A DNA stretch of 64,000 nucleotides from Pleomorphomonas carboxyditropha (GTDB taxonomy: Bacteria > Pseudomonadota > Alphaproteobacteria > Rhizobiales > Pleomorphomonadaceae), in the NCBI RefSeq assembly GCF_002770725.1, contig NZ_NQVN01000005.1, positions 62,001-126,000 on the forward strand, in the 5' to 3' direction. Numbering within the stretch: the stretch's first letter is position 1; every line of letters starts with the position of its first letter. Below the pieces are notes generated by a model. The model was not told where the DNA came from. It worked only from the letters and a program-made list of their open reading frames with translations, and did no database searches. The position numbers were made by a program, and so were the translations under genes. Below are positions 29,024 to 37,400 of the stretch, piece by piece.

Positions 29024-30321
29024 CCTCACCGAGCCGCACCGCCGAGATCCGGCGTCTCGCCGCGACGGACGAGGGCGCGGCCGTCGCCGCGCTGGCGGCG
29101 CTGTTCGCCGACCTGTTCGGCCTCTCGGCCGAGGGCGTCGCCATCAACCGCGACCAGTACAGCCTCAACTCGCTGAACGGCTTCTTCTCGGCCGGCGGCG
29201 CCGACTATTTCTTCAAGTTCCATCAGGAGGACGGTGAGGAGGCGATGACCGGCGAATATTATCGCGCCGACATCCTCGCCCGGGCCGGCCTGCCGGTGGA
29301 CATGCCGGTGTTCGTTTCCAACCTGCCGGGCGAGCAGGTGCTGGTCTACCGCCGTCGCTCCGATCCCCGCTTTTCCGATGTGCTGCGGGCGCTCGATATC
29401 GCCGGCCTCGAAGGCCGGCGCGACCTCGCCGGCGAGGCGGATGCGGTCGCCGCCGAACGCGGTCTCGATGCGGCGATCGCGCGCGTCTATCTCGACAGCC
29501 TGCATCCGGTCACCGTGAGCGAGGCGGCGGCCGAGCCGATCCACCGCCTGTTCCACGACCGCCTGGTCGACATGCCCGGCCGGCGCTTTTCCGGCGGCCG
29601 GCTTGCCGGCTTCTATCTCGGCAAGACGGTGCGCCTGCCGGGCGCCGAACTCGACTGGGACGATTTCGCGGCTCGGCGCATCGTGGTCAACGGCCGGGCC
29701 TACCGCCGGACGATCGGCGAGTTGTTCGCGGCGGCCGGCGCGCGGCTGCGGCCGGATCTGCTCGCCGATGCCGGCGGCGTGGTGGCGCATGGCGACGCCC
29801 ACAACGCCAATGTCTGGTACGGTCGGGGGGCGGACGAACCGGCGCTCAGCTTCTACGATCCGGCCTTTGCCGGCGCGCATGTGCCGGCGCTGATCGCCGA
29901 GGTGAAGGCCACCTTCCACAACGTGTTCGCCCACCCGCTCTGGCTCTACGATCCGGCCGAGGCGACGCGGCGGTTTTCGGCCTCGGCGCGGCCCGGCGAC
30001 GGCATCCTCGCCATCGATACCGACTGGGCGCCGACGCCGGTGCGGCGGGCGCTTCTCGCCGCCAAGGCGGAGCTGGTGTGGAAGCCGCTGCTTTCCACGC
30101 TCAAGGCGCGCGGCCTGCTGCCGGCCGACTGGCGGCAGGTGATTCGCCTGGCGCTGTTCCTCTGCCCGACGCTGGTGATGAATCTGAGGGCCGGCGCGGC
30201 GACGCATACCGAGACGTCCTCGGCCATCGCCTTTGCGGTCTCCGTCATGGCTGGCAGCGAGCCGGACATGGGCGAAGACGACATCACCGCCTTTCTCGAC
30301 GCCATCGATCCGGATCGGTAG
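29020..30321 (+). CDS. APH-fold small-molecule kinase
   Basis: 433-residue aminoglycoside phosphotransferase/choline kinase-fold protein. The catalytic loop is HGDAHNAN at 257-264 and the metal-binding Asp is Asp280 in SFYDPAF; a possible ATP-binding lysine is Lys66 in YFFKFH. The long N-terminal lobe and C-terminal helical tail (VIRLALFLCPTLVMNLR) make it larger than typical APH proteins. As the last gene of the operon, it may phosphorylate the imported compound or its oxidation product. An antibiotic-resistance role is unlikely given the operon. No closer family recognised. Confidence 0.8.
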   Translation: MTSPSRTAEIRRLAATDEGAAVAALAALFADLFGLSAEGVAINRDQYSLNSLNGFFSAGGADYFFKFHQEDGEEAMTGEYYRADILARAGLPVDMPVFVSNLPGEQVLVYRRRSDPRFSDVLRALDIAGLEGRRDLAGEADAVAAERGLDAAIARVYLDSLHPVTVSEAAAEPIHRLFHDRLVDMPGRRFSGGRLAGFYLGKTVRLPGAELDWDDFAARRIVVNGRAYRRTIGELFAAAGARLRPDLLADAGGVVAHGDAHNANVWYGRGADEPALSFYDPAFAGAHVPALIAEVKATFHNVFAHPLWLYDPAEATRRFSASARPGDGILAIDTDWAPTPVRRALLAAKAELVWKPLLSTLKARGLLPADWRQVIRLALFLCPTLVMNLRAGAATHTETSSAIAFAVSVMAGSEPDMGEDDITAFLDAIDPDR

Positions 30322-30333
30322 GCGCAAAGCAAA

Positions 30334-30402
30334 GGGAGCGGCGCCGGTGGGCGTCCGCTCCCTCGATTTGGCAGGAAGGCGCCGGTCGCGGCGGCGCCTT
30401 CC
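30334..30402. terminator. Two hairpins between convergent kinase and ferredoxin genes
   Basis: First stem: GGGAGCGG (30334-30341) with CCGCTCCC (30355-30362), followed by TCGATTT on the plus strand. Second: a perfect 10-bp stem, GGAAGGCGCC (30374-30383) with GGCGCCTTCC (30393-30402). The genes converge here, so both probably end transcription, although the T-runs are short. Confidence 0.6.
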
Positions 30403-30417
30403 GAAAAGCTGTCAGCC

Positions 30418-30615
30418 TCAGGCGGCAGCCGGCATGCACGAGCCCGACGGGCAGACTTCGGCGCACTGCTGCGTGTCGAAGTGGCCTTCGCACTCGGTGC
30501 ACTTCTTGGCGTTAATCGAATAGACCTTGCCCTTGTGGCTGATCGCCTTGTTGGGGCATTCGTCTTCGCAAGCGCCGCAGGAGGTGCAGGTGTCGGTGTC
30601 GATCATATAGGCCAT
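30418..30615 (-). CDS. 2[4Fe-4S] ferredoxin
   Basis: 65-residue low-potential electron carrier. Cluster I cysteines are C10, C13, C16 and C20 ([12 protein letters not shown]); cluster II cysteines are C39, C42, C51 and C55, with an eight-residue spacer between the second and third, as in FdxN/Allochromatium-type ferredoxins. An extra Cys60 is near the end. ATG 30615 follows AGGAG. It lies 160 bases downstream of the hydrogenase large-subunit gene on the same strand, so it is the likely electron donor or acceptor of that complex. It is much smaller than CooF of R. rubrum. The gap before it has an imperfect hairpin at 30746-30771, just after the hydrogenase operon. Confidence 0.93.
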   Translation of the reverse strand: MAYMIDTDTCTSCGACEDECPNKAISHKGKVYSINAKKCTECEGHFDTQQCAEVCPSGSCMPAAA

Positions 30616-30777
30616 GGGTGTCACTCCTCTTGGTTGTCCAACGGGGCCGCGGCTGTCCGTTTTATGTGCGGCTCCGATCCCAGGTCGCCGGAGCAAGTGG
30701 TTCGCGCCCTTGCTCTGGCTCCAGTTTTCGCGCATTTGCGCCGTCCGAAAAGTCTGCAACTTTCCGGATGACCGTCC

Positions 30778-31878
30778 TCAGCGTTCCGTGCAGGAAAGGC
30801 AGGGGTCGATGCTGTTGACGATCATGGCGATGTCCGCGACCTTGGCGTCCTGCAGCATGAAGCGCAGGCTGTCCCAGTTCATGAAGGTCGGCACGCGCCA
30901 CTTGACGCGCTCGGGCTGCGGGGTGTCGTTGGTGCGGAGGTAGTAGATCACCTCGCCGCGCGGCGCCTCGCTGCGGGTCACCGCCTGTCCGGGCGGGATG
31001 TCCGGGCGGTCGTTGATGTTGACCGGGCCGCCGGGCAGATCGCGCAGGCAGACGCGCAGCAGGTCGATCGAGGTCAGGATCTCCTCGAGACGGACCATGG
31101 CGCGCGACCAGACGTCGCCGTCGGTCAGCGAGTGCACCACCAGCGGCAGCCGGTCGTAGGCGGCATACGGCGCTTCGCGGCGCACGTCATAGTCGACGCC
31201 GGAGGCGCGGGCCACCGGGCCGACGACGCCGCAGGTGATGGCCTCGGCATGGGTGAGCACGCCCACGCCCTTGGTGCGGCGCAGGATGGAGCCGTTGGTC
31301 TTGAAGGTCTTGATGATGTCCTTGGTCTCGGCCTCGATCTTGTCGAGGGCGCCCTTGATGTAGGCGATCGACTTGTCGTCGAGGTCGTAACGGACGCCGC
31401 CGATGCACATGGCGCCGATGTCCTGACGGTTGCCGAAGATCGACTCCAGCATGTCCTGGCCGATCTCGCGCACCTGCATCATGTGCATGAAGTAGGTCTC
31501 GTAGCCGACGAGGTGCACCAGGAGCGCCACGTTGAACAGGTGCGAGGTGACGCGCTTCATTTCGTCGGCGACGGTGCGCAGATAAATGCCGCGCTCGGGC
31601 ACCTCGATGCCGGCGATCTTCTCGGCCGCCATGGCGAAGGTCTGCGGATGGCTGTTGGAGCACAGCGAGCAGATACGCTCGGTCAGCACCACGTTCTGGT
31701 ACATCGTCCGCTTGGTGGTCAGGTACTCGATGCCGCGGTGGGCGTGACCGGCGTTGATGTCGATGTGGCTGACGGTCTCGCCCTGCACGTCGATCTTGAA
31801 GTACATCGGCTCCTCGAGGGCCACATGCAGCGGGCCGACGGGAATGCTGAAGGTCTCGGGTACGTTGTGCGTGCTCAT
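30778..31878 (-). CDS. cooH: Group 4 energy-converting [NiFe] hydrogenase, large subunit (CooH-like)
   Basis: Catalytic subunit carrying the NiFe centre. 366 residues; the nickel ligands are Cys70 and Cys73 (RICSLCSNSHPQ) and Cys360 and Cys363 (DPCLSC). The protein ends only three residues later (TER), so there is no C-terminal extension to be cleaved by a maturation protease. Start ATG 31878 overlaps the cooU-like stop by four bases. Homologous to NuoD and HycE, but small like CooH. It ends the operon cooMKLXUH. In the R. rubrum system this subunit reduces protons with electrons from CO oxidation; no CODH gene is in this window. Confidence 0.92.
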   Translation of the reverse strand: MSTHNVPETFSIPVGPLHVALEEPMYFKIDVQGETVSHIDINAGHAHRGIEYLTTKRTMYQNVVLTERICSLCSNSHPQTFAMAAEKIAGIEVPERGIYLRTVADEMKRVTSHLFNVALLVHLVGYETYFMHMMQVREIGQDMLESIFGNRQDIGAMCIGGVRYDLDDKSIAYIKGALDKIEAETKDIIKTFKTNGSILRRTKGVGVLTHAEAITCGVVGPVARASGVDYDVRREAPYAAYDRLPLVVHSLTDGDVWSRAMVRLEEILTSIDLLRVCLRDLPGGPVNINDRPDIPPGQAVTRSEAPRGEVIYYLRTNDTPQPERVKWRVPTFMNWDSLRFMLQDAKVADIAMIVNSIDPCLSCTER

Positions 31879-32501
31879 GCTGCACCCTTCTTTCCGGCGA
31901 GGAGGCGTTCCCACAGGCCCTTGGTGCTGGCGGCGTTGACCAGCGTCGAGAACGGAATCAGCCGCTCGAGAACGGCGCCGTCGACCGAGGCGTCGAGGAA
32001 CAGGCGGCGCGGATCGGGATGGTCGGTCACCTTGACGGCGTAGAGCTCCATCATCTCGCGCTCGTGCCAGTCGGCATTGCGGAACAGCGGCGTCAGCGAG
32101 GCGATGCTGCCGCCCTGCGGCACGTAGGCGATGACGGTCAGGGCGTCGCCGGCGATGTCGAAGTGATAGTCGATCTCGTAGGAGGTGCCGTCGAGCGGCG
32201 TGCCACCGAACGACTTCGGCGTCTCCTTGGGCTCGGTCTCGGCCTTCTCCTCGCCGTCCTCATCATCCTCGTCCTCGTCTTCCTCCTCCTCTTCGGGAGC
32301 GGAGGGCTGGGCGCAGGTGATCATCGAGAGGCGCGCGCCCATCTCCTTGAGAAGGGTGGCGACCGGCGACAGATCGGCGGCGCTGGCTAGGCCCAGCCAG
32401 GCGACGGTGACGCCGTACTGGTCGGTTTCGGCCGAGAACTCAACGCCGGCCGGGGCCGCGGCGGTGAGGCGGGCTTCCAGGTCTTGCGGTAGGCGGCTCA
32501 T
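31875..32501 (-). CDS. cooU: Hydrogenase subunit CooU-like (NuoC family)
   Basis: 208-residue small-arm subunit homologous to NuoC and the N-terminal part of HycE. The C-terminal half has the NuoC signature ASLTPLFRNADWHEREMMELYAVKVTDHPDPRRLFLD. Residues about 70-92 are an almost wholly acidic insertion (runs of Glu and Asp), which is unusual for the family and probably an exposed flexible loop. Start ATG 32501 overlaps the cooX-like stop by four bases, and the end overlaps cooH by four. Needed to dock the large subunit on the membrane arm. Confidence 0.88.
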   Translation of the reverse strand: MSRLPQDLEARLTAAAPAGVEFSAETDQYGVTVAWLGLASAADLSPVATLLKEMGARLSMITCAQPSAPEEEEEDEDEDDEDGEEKAETEPKETPKSFGGTPLDGTSYEIDYHFDIAGDALTVIAYVPQGGSIASLTPLFRNADWHEREMMELYAVKVTDHPDPRRLFLDASVDGAVLERLIPFSTLVNAASTKGLWERLLAGKKGAA

Positions 32502-33001
32502 GCTGGGACCTTCCGGTTCTTGAGATACTTGGCGCGGCACTTGGGGCAGCGCGCGCGCAGCTCAGTATATTCCTCGGCGCTGAGCGGCGGCTTGGCATTC
32601 TTGATCACCGGCGCCGTATTCAGCGCGGTGGCGCCACACTCGACGCACTTCTGGTTGGGAATCAGGCCGTGCTCCACCATGTCGAATTTGTCGGCGTTGA
32701 CGTGGGAGAGGTCCCAGTCGTTGGTCTGATGGATGGCGTCCGTCGGGCAATAGAATTCGCAATTGCCGCAGAACACGCAGGTGTTGTGCCAGCAGTCGAA
32801 GGTCATGCCGTCGGGCGTTTTGGCGAAGCGGATGGCATTGGCCGGGCAGACGCGCTCGCAGATGCGGCAGCCCTCGCAATGGTCGGCGTTGAACTCGATG
32901 CGGCCGCGCAGACGCTCGGGCGTGAAGGCCGGTCCCAGAGGGAAGGCCTCGGTCTGAGGGCCCTGCTTCAGGTTGCGGGCGAAAATCGTCAGGAAGTTCA
33001 T
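32498..33001 (-). CDS. cooX: Hydrogenase iron-sulfur subunit CooX-like (NuoI family)
   Basis: 167-residue electron-transfer subunit with two [4Fe-4S] motifs: C42, C45, C48, C52 (CEGCRICERVCP) and C75, C78, C81, C85 (CVFCGNCEFYCP). It also has a C-terminal tetracysteine, C119-x-x-C122 and C152-x-x-C155, that looks like a zinc ribbon. It passes electrons from soluble ferredoxin to the small subunit. Between the cooL-like and cooU-like genes, overlapping the latter by four bases. Confidence 0.92.
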   Translation of the reverse strand: MNFLTIFARNLKQGPQTEAFPLGPAFTPERLRGRIEFNADHCEGCRICERVCPANAIRFAKTPDGMTFDCWHNTCVFCGNCEFYCPTDAIHQTNDWDLSHVNADKFDMVEHGLIPNQKCVECGATALNTAPVIKNAKPPLSAEEYTELRARCPKCRAKYLKNRKVPA

Positions 33002-33015
33002 CTTGGGACCTTTCC

Positions 33016-33453
33016 TCAGAGACGCTCGCGCCAGATTTCGATGGCCTTGGCGACGCCGGCGATGATCGCCTGCGGCCGGGGCGGACAGCCGGGCACGTTG
33101 ACGTCGATCGGAATGTACTGGTCGATCGGCGCCAGCACGGCGTAGCTCTCGCGGAAGATGCCGCCGGAGATCGGACAGACGCCGACCGCCACCGTCACCT
33201 TCGGGTCGGGGATCTCCTCGTACATGCGCAGCACGGCATCCTTGACGCGGACGGTGAGCGGACCGGAGATCAGCACGATGTCGGCGTGCTTGGGGCTGCC
33301 GCAGTACTGGCAGCCGAGACGCTCGATGTCATAGCGGGGAATCAGCGCGGTGGTTGCCATCTCCACGTCGCAGCCGTTGCAGGAGCCGGCGTTGATCCGG
33401 TAGATCCAGGGCGAGCGCGTGGCGATCTTCTTGAAATCGGGTATCAGGCCCAT
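33016..33453 (-). CDS. cooL: Hydrogenase small subunit CooL-like (NuoB family)
   Basis: 145-residue subunit holding the [4Fe-4S] cluster proximal to the NiFe site. The ligands are Cys25 and Cys28 (GSCNGCDVE), Cys93 (GVCPISGG) and Cys123 (PGCPPRPQ), the NuoB/HycG arrangement. A further CxxC pair, C48 and C51, is present. Short spacers of 10-15 bases separate it from its neighbours, so it is in the same transcript as cooM through cooH. Confidence 0.94.
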   Translation of the reverse strand: MGLIPDFKKIATRSPWIYRINAGSCNGCDVEMATTALIPRYDIERLGCQYCGSPKHADIVLISGPLTVRVKDAVLRMYEEIPDPKVTVAVGVCPISGGIFRESYAVLAPIDQYIPIDVNVPGCPPRPQAIIAGVAKAIEIWRERL

Positions 33454-33463
33454 CTAGCCCTCC

Positions 33464-34423
33464 TCAGACCACGACGACGACCGCAAGGCTCGCCACGGCG
33501 AGCAGCAGGGGCCACTTCAGGAAAAACACGAAGGCCTGGTCGATGCGCATGCGGCCCATGGACAGGCGGACCGCGGTGATGCCGACCAGCATCAGCACCG
33601 CCATCTTGATCAGCCACACCAGGAAGCCGCCGACGATGCCGGCCGGCGCCGCCGGGAAGAACAGGGCGATGCCCAGGCTGAGCACCACCACCTTCTTCAG
33701 CGCCGACATGATCTTGAACAGCGCCAGCACCGGGCCCGAGTATTCGAGCAGCGGGCCTTCCAGCACTTCGGTCTCGGCCTCCGGAATGTCGAAGGGCACG
33801 ATGCCGAGGTTGGCCGGATAGAAGAAGCAGAAGGCGGCGACCGCCGGCCACATCACCGGGTCGAACAGGAAGGAGCCGTGGGCCTGCTGGTAGGCGATGA
33901 TGTCGTTCAGCGAGAAGGTGGCCCAGCCGCCGAGCCCCAAGCCGGTGCGGATGGCGACGGCGGCGGCGATCAGCACCAGCGGGCCCTCGTAGGCGATCAT
34001 CAGGGCCATCTCGCGCGAGAAGCCGATGGCGCCGTAGGGCGAGCCGGAGGCCGAGCCGGCGATCATCAGCACGATGCCGGGGATCATCAGCAGGTAGAGC
34101 AGCACCAGGAGGTTGCCGATGGCGGCATCCGGCGCATAGACCGAGGTGATCGGCACCAGGGCGGCGGCGATCAGCATCGAGACGACGCCGACCAGCGGCG
34201 TGTAGAGGAACACCGTCTCGTTGGCGGCGGCCGGCACCATGGTGCGCTTGAAGCCGAGCTTGACGATGTCGAAGAACGGCTGCAGCAACGGCGGGCCGAC
34301 GCGGCTCTGCAGGCGGGCGGCGACGCGGCGGTCGACACCCTTCATGGCAAGGCCGAACACGAGGGCGAACACTCCACCTGGGAAGAGGAGCACCGCCAGC
34401 AAGATAGCGATCTGGTTGGACAT
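33464..34423 (-). CDS. cooK: Hydrogenase membrane subunit CooK-like (NuoH family)
   Basis: 319-residue integral membrane subunit with about eight helices, homologous to NuoH, HycD and EchB; it joins the hydrogenase module to the ion-pumping subunit. Family signatures are RRVAARLQSRVGPPLLQPFFDIVKLGFKR on the first cytoplasmic loop and FPANLGIVPFDIPEAETEV-like sequence (YPANLGIVPFDIPEAETEVLEG) with the conserved acidic residues, then YSGPVLALFKI. Start ATG 34423 follows GGGAGGAGAG; a longer frame upstream is rejected. Confidence 0.93.
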   Translation of the reverse strand: MSNQIAILLAVLLFPGGVFALVFGLAMKGVDRRVAARLQSRVGPPLLQPFFDIVKLGFKRTMVPAAANETVFLYTPLVGVVSMLIAAALVPITSVYAPDAAIGNLLVLLYLLMIPGIVLMIAGSASGSPYGAIGFSREMALMIAYEGPLVLIAAAVAIRTGLGLGGWATFSLNDIIAYQQAHGSFLFDPVMWPAVAAFCFFYPANLGIVPFDIPEAETEVLEGPLLEYSGPVLALFKIMSALKKVVVLSLGIALFFPAAPAGIVGGFLVWLIKMAVLMLVGITAVRLSMGRMRIDQAFVFFLKWPLLLAVASLAVVVVV

Positions 34424-34439
34424 TTTCTCTCCTCCCCCG

Positions 34440-37400
34440 TCAGTGCTGCTCGTTGGCCTTGGCGGGCTTGCCCGCCAGGAGGCCGCGGATGGCAGCGGTC
34501 GGGGACTCGAACAGGTTGGCGGTGCCGACACGGCCGCCGGCTTCCGGACGGAAGTCGTCGGGTGTGGCGCCGGCGAAGTGCAGGCCGCTCTTCTGGACGC
34601 CGCGGTGGGCGAGACGCATCCAGGGGATGAATACCGCCGCGACGATCAACACCAGGAGGCTGAGGGCGAGCGGGCTCCAGCCACCGGCGCCCGGCAGCGG
34701 GCCGAAGATCGAGGCGTCGATCGGGGTGAGGCCGAGTTCGGTCTGCATCTTGGCGATCGGCACCAGGGCGAGGCCCGGGAAGAAGCCGAGCAGCACGCTC
34801 GCTCCCACCAGCACGCCCATCGGCAGCAGCATGGACAGCGGCGCTTCCTCGGCCGCGAGGGCCTTCTGCGTCGGCGCGCCCATGAAGGCGGCGTGGGCGA
34901 ACTTCAGCACGGCGGCCAGCGTGAACAGCGACGACAGCATGGCGCCGGCGCCGAGCGCCCAATGGCCGCTCTCGAAGGCCGCGGAGAAGATCATCCACTT
35001 CGAGGAGAAGCCGTTGAGCGGCGGCACGCCGGCCAGCGACAGGCCGGCGAACAGGAAGAAGCCGAAGGTGATCGGCATCTTGCGGCCGAGGCCACCCAGT
35101 TCGTCGAGCTGGCTGGCATGGCTCTTGACCATGACGGCGCCGGCCACCAGGAACAGCGTGTCCTTCAGGAACATGTGATTGACGAAGTGGAACAGGCCGC
35201 CGGCGACGCCGAGCGAGGTGCCGAGGCAGAGCGCCATCAGCACGTAGCCGAGCTGGCTGACGGTGGAGTAGATCAGCAGGAGCTTGATGCCGTTCTGAAC
35301 CACCGCCATGGCGCCGGCGTAGACGACGGTGATGCCGGCGATGACGGCGATGATGTCGATCAGCGCCGGAACGCCGCCGATCTCGCCGCCGAGGCGCAGG
35401 AACACCGCGCTGCCGCCGAACAGGCTGAACAGCTTCAAGACGCCCCACGGACCCGACTTCAGCAGCACCGCCGAGATGTAGCCGGAGACCGGCGTCGGCG
35501 CGAGGGCCGGGTGCATCTGCACGTCGATGCGGACGGGCAGCATGGCGGCCTTCATGACGAGGCCGATGAACACCGGGATGATGCCGATGGCCAGCGTGGC
35601 GAGCGGCATGTCGAGCGCCTTCTGGCCGATCTCGACGAGATCGAAGGTGCCGGCATGGGCGGCGAGCGCCGCGACGCCCAGGAACATGAAGGAGGCGCCG
35701 ATGGTGTTGAAGAAGAAGTACTTGAAGCCTTCCCTCCGCGCCTCGTCGTTCTCCTCGTGGATGATGGCGGCCCACAGCGCCCAGCTCGACATCAGCTCCC
35801 AGAAGCCGAAGAAGGTGAAGATGTCTTTCGCCGCCGTCATGCCCAAGAGGCCGGCGATCATGATGCCGAAGGCGGCGAAGAAACGCGGCTGGGCGTGGTT
35901 GTGGGCGAGATAGGCGGTGGCGTGCAGCATGTTGAGCGCGCCGACGCCGGCGATCAGCACCGCGAACCAGAAGGACAGCGTGTCGTAGGCCGGCGCGGTG
36001 AAGATCACCGCCAGGAAGGCGGCGACCAGCACCGCCACGGCGAGCCAGCCGGCCTGCTCGACCGACTTGCGGCCGACGAGCCAGACCGCCACGGCGCCGA
36101 GGAAGGCGATGGTGGCGGGCAGCGTCCAGCTCATGACCAGCGACGGCAGCGCCGCTGCGGCAAGACCGCCGCGGGCAGCCACCTCGGCGCCGACGGCACC
36201 GACGAGGTCGAGCTGGAAGGACGGTACGAAACCGCCGAAGATGATGGCGGCGGCGAGGACGCCGACGGCGATCAGCATGGGAAGCGGCGCTTCCTTGACG
36301 CCGGCCTCGCCCTTCCACGGACGGAAGAACAGCATGCCGACGACGCGGAGATAGTAGACGACGGCGATGATGCCGCCGACCAGCAGGCCGATGGCCACTT
36401 CATAGTGGCCGGCCTCGGCCGCCGCGTAGACCATCAGGAACTTCGAGACGAAGCCCGAGAAGGGCGGCAGGCCCATGATCGACACGGTGGCGAGCGCGTA
36501 GCAGCCGGCGGTGAACGGCATGACGCGGCCGACGCCGGCGAGGTCGGCGATGTTGCGCCGGCCGGTCTGCATGATGAAGGCGCCGGCGGCGAAGAACAGC
36601 AGCGTCTTCATCACCGCGTGGTTGGTGACGTGCAAGAGGCTGGCGTCGGTGGCGAGCGCCGTGCCGATGCCGAGCACCGCGACGATCTCGCCGACCTGGG
36701 CGAGCGTCGAGAAGGCCAGCATCCGCTTGATCTCGGTCTCGAACAGGGCGCGGATCTCGCCGTAGAGCAGCGTGATCAGGCCGAGGCCGATCAGCACCAC
36801 CTCGAGGCTGAGGCCCCAGCCGGTGAAGGTGGAGAGCGCCGGCACGCCGATGACGATGAACAGCACCTTGACGAGGCCGAACACGCCGGCCTTGGTCAGG
36901 ATGCCGGACAGCGGACCGGAGATCGACGACGGCGCCGCCGGATGGGCGATCGGCAGCCAGCTATGCACCGGCCAGACGCCCGCCTTCACCGCGAAGCCGG
37001 CGAAGAAGCACAGCGCGATGACGAGGCCGGCGACCGGCGAGATGGTGCCGACCTTGTCGGCCAGCGCCGCGAACTCGAACGAGCCGATCTCGGCGTGCGT
37101 CAGCAGGATGCCGAAGTGCATCAGGTAGGCGCCGGAGGCGCACATCATGAAATAGATGAGGCCGGCGCGCAGCGACTTCTGGTTCTGCTCGTGGATGACC
37201 AGGAAGTAGGAGGTCCAGGTCATCAGTTCCCAGTAGACGTAGAAGTTGCCCATCTCGTGCGCGGTGGTGAGGCCGAGCAGCGAGCCGATCATCAGGAAGG
37301 CGAAGAAATAGTAGCGGTTGGTCCACTCGGCGCGGGCCATGTAGCCGACCGAGTAGACGATCATCACGGCGGTGATGCCGGCGAATACCAGCGCGAAGAC

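Noticed and set aside
29020-30321. Aminoglycoside-resistance phosphotransferase
   Set aside because: Although the HGD-x-H-x-x-N loop is present, the protein is larger than resistance enzymes and ends a metabolic operon.
30418-30615. Small ferredoxin as CooF
   Set aside because: CooF is a larger protein with more clusters and sits with cooS. This one is a standard 65-residue 2[4Fe-4S] ferredoxin.
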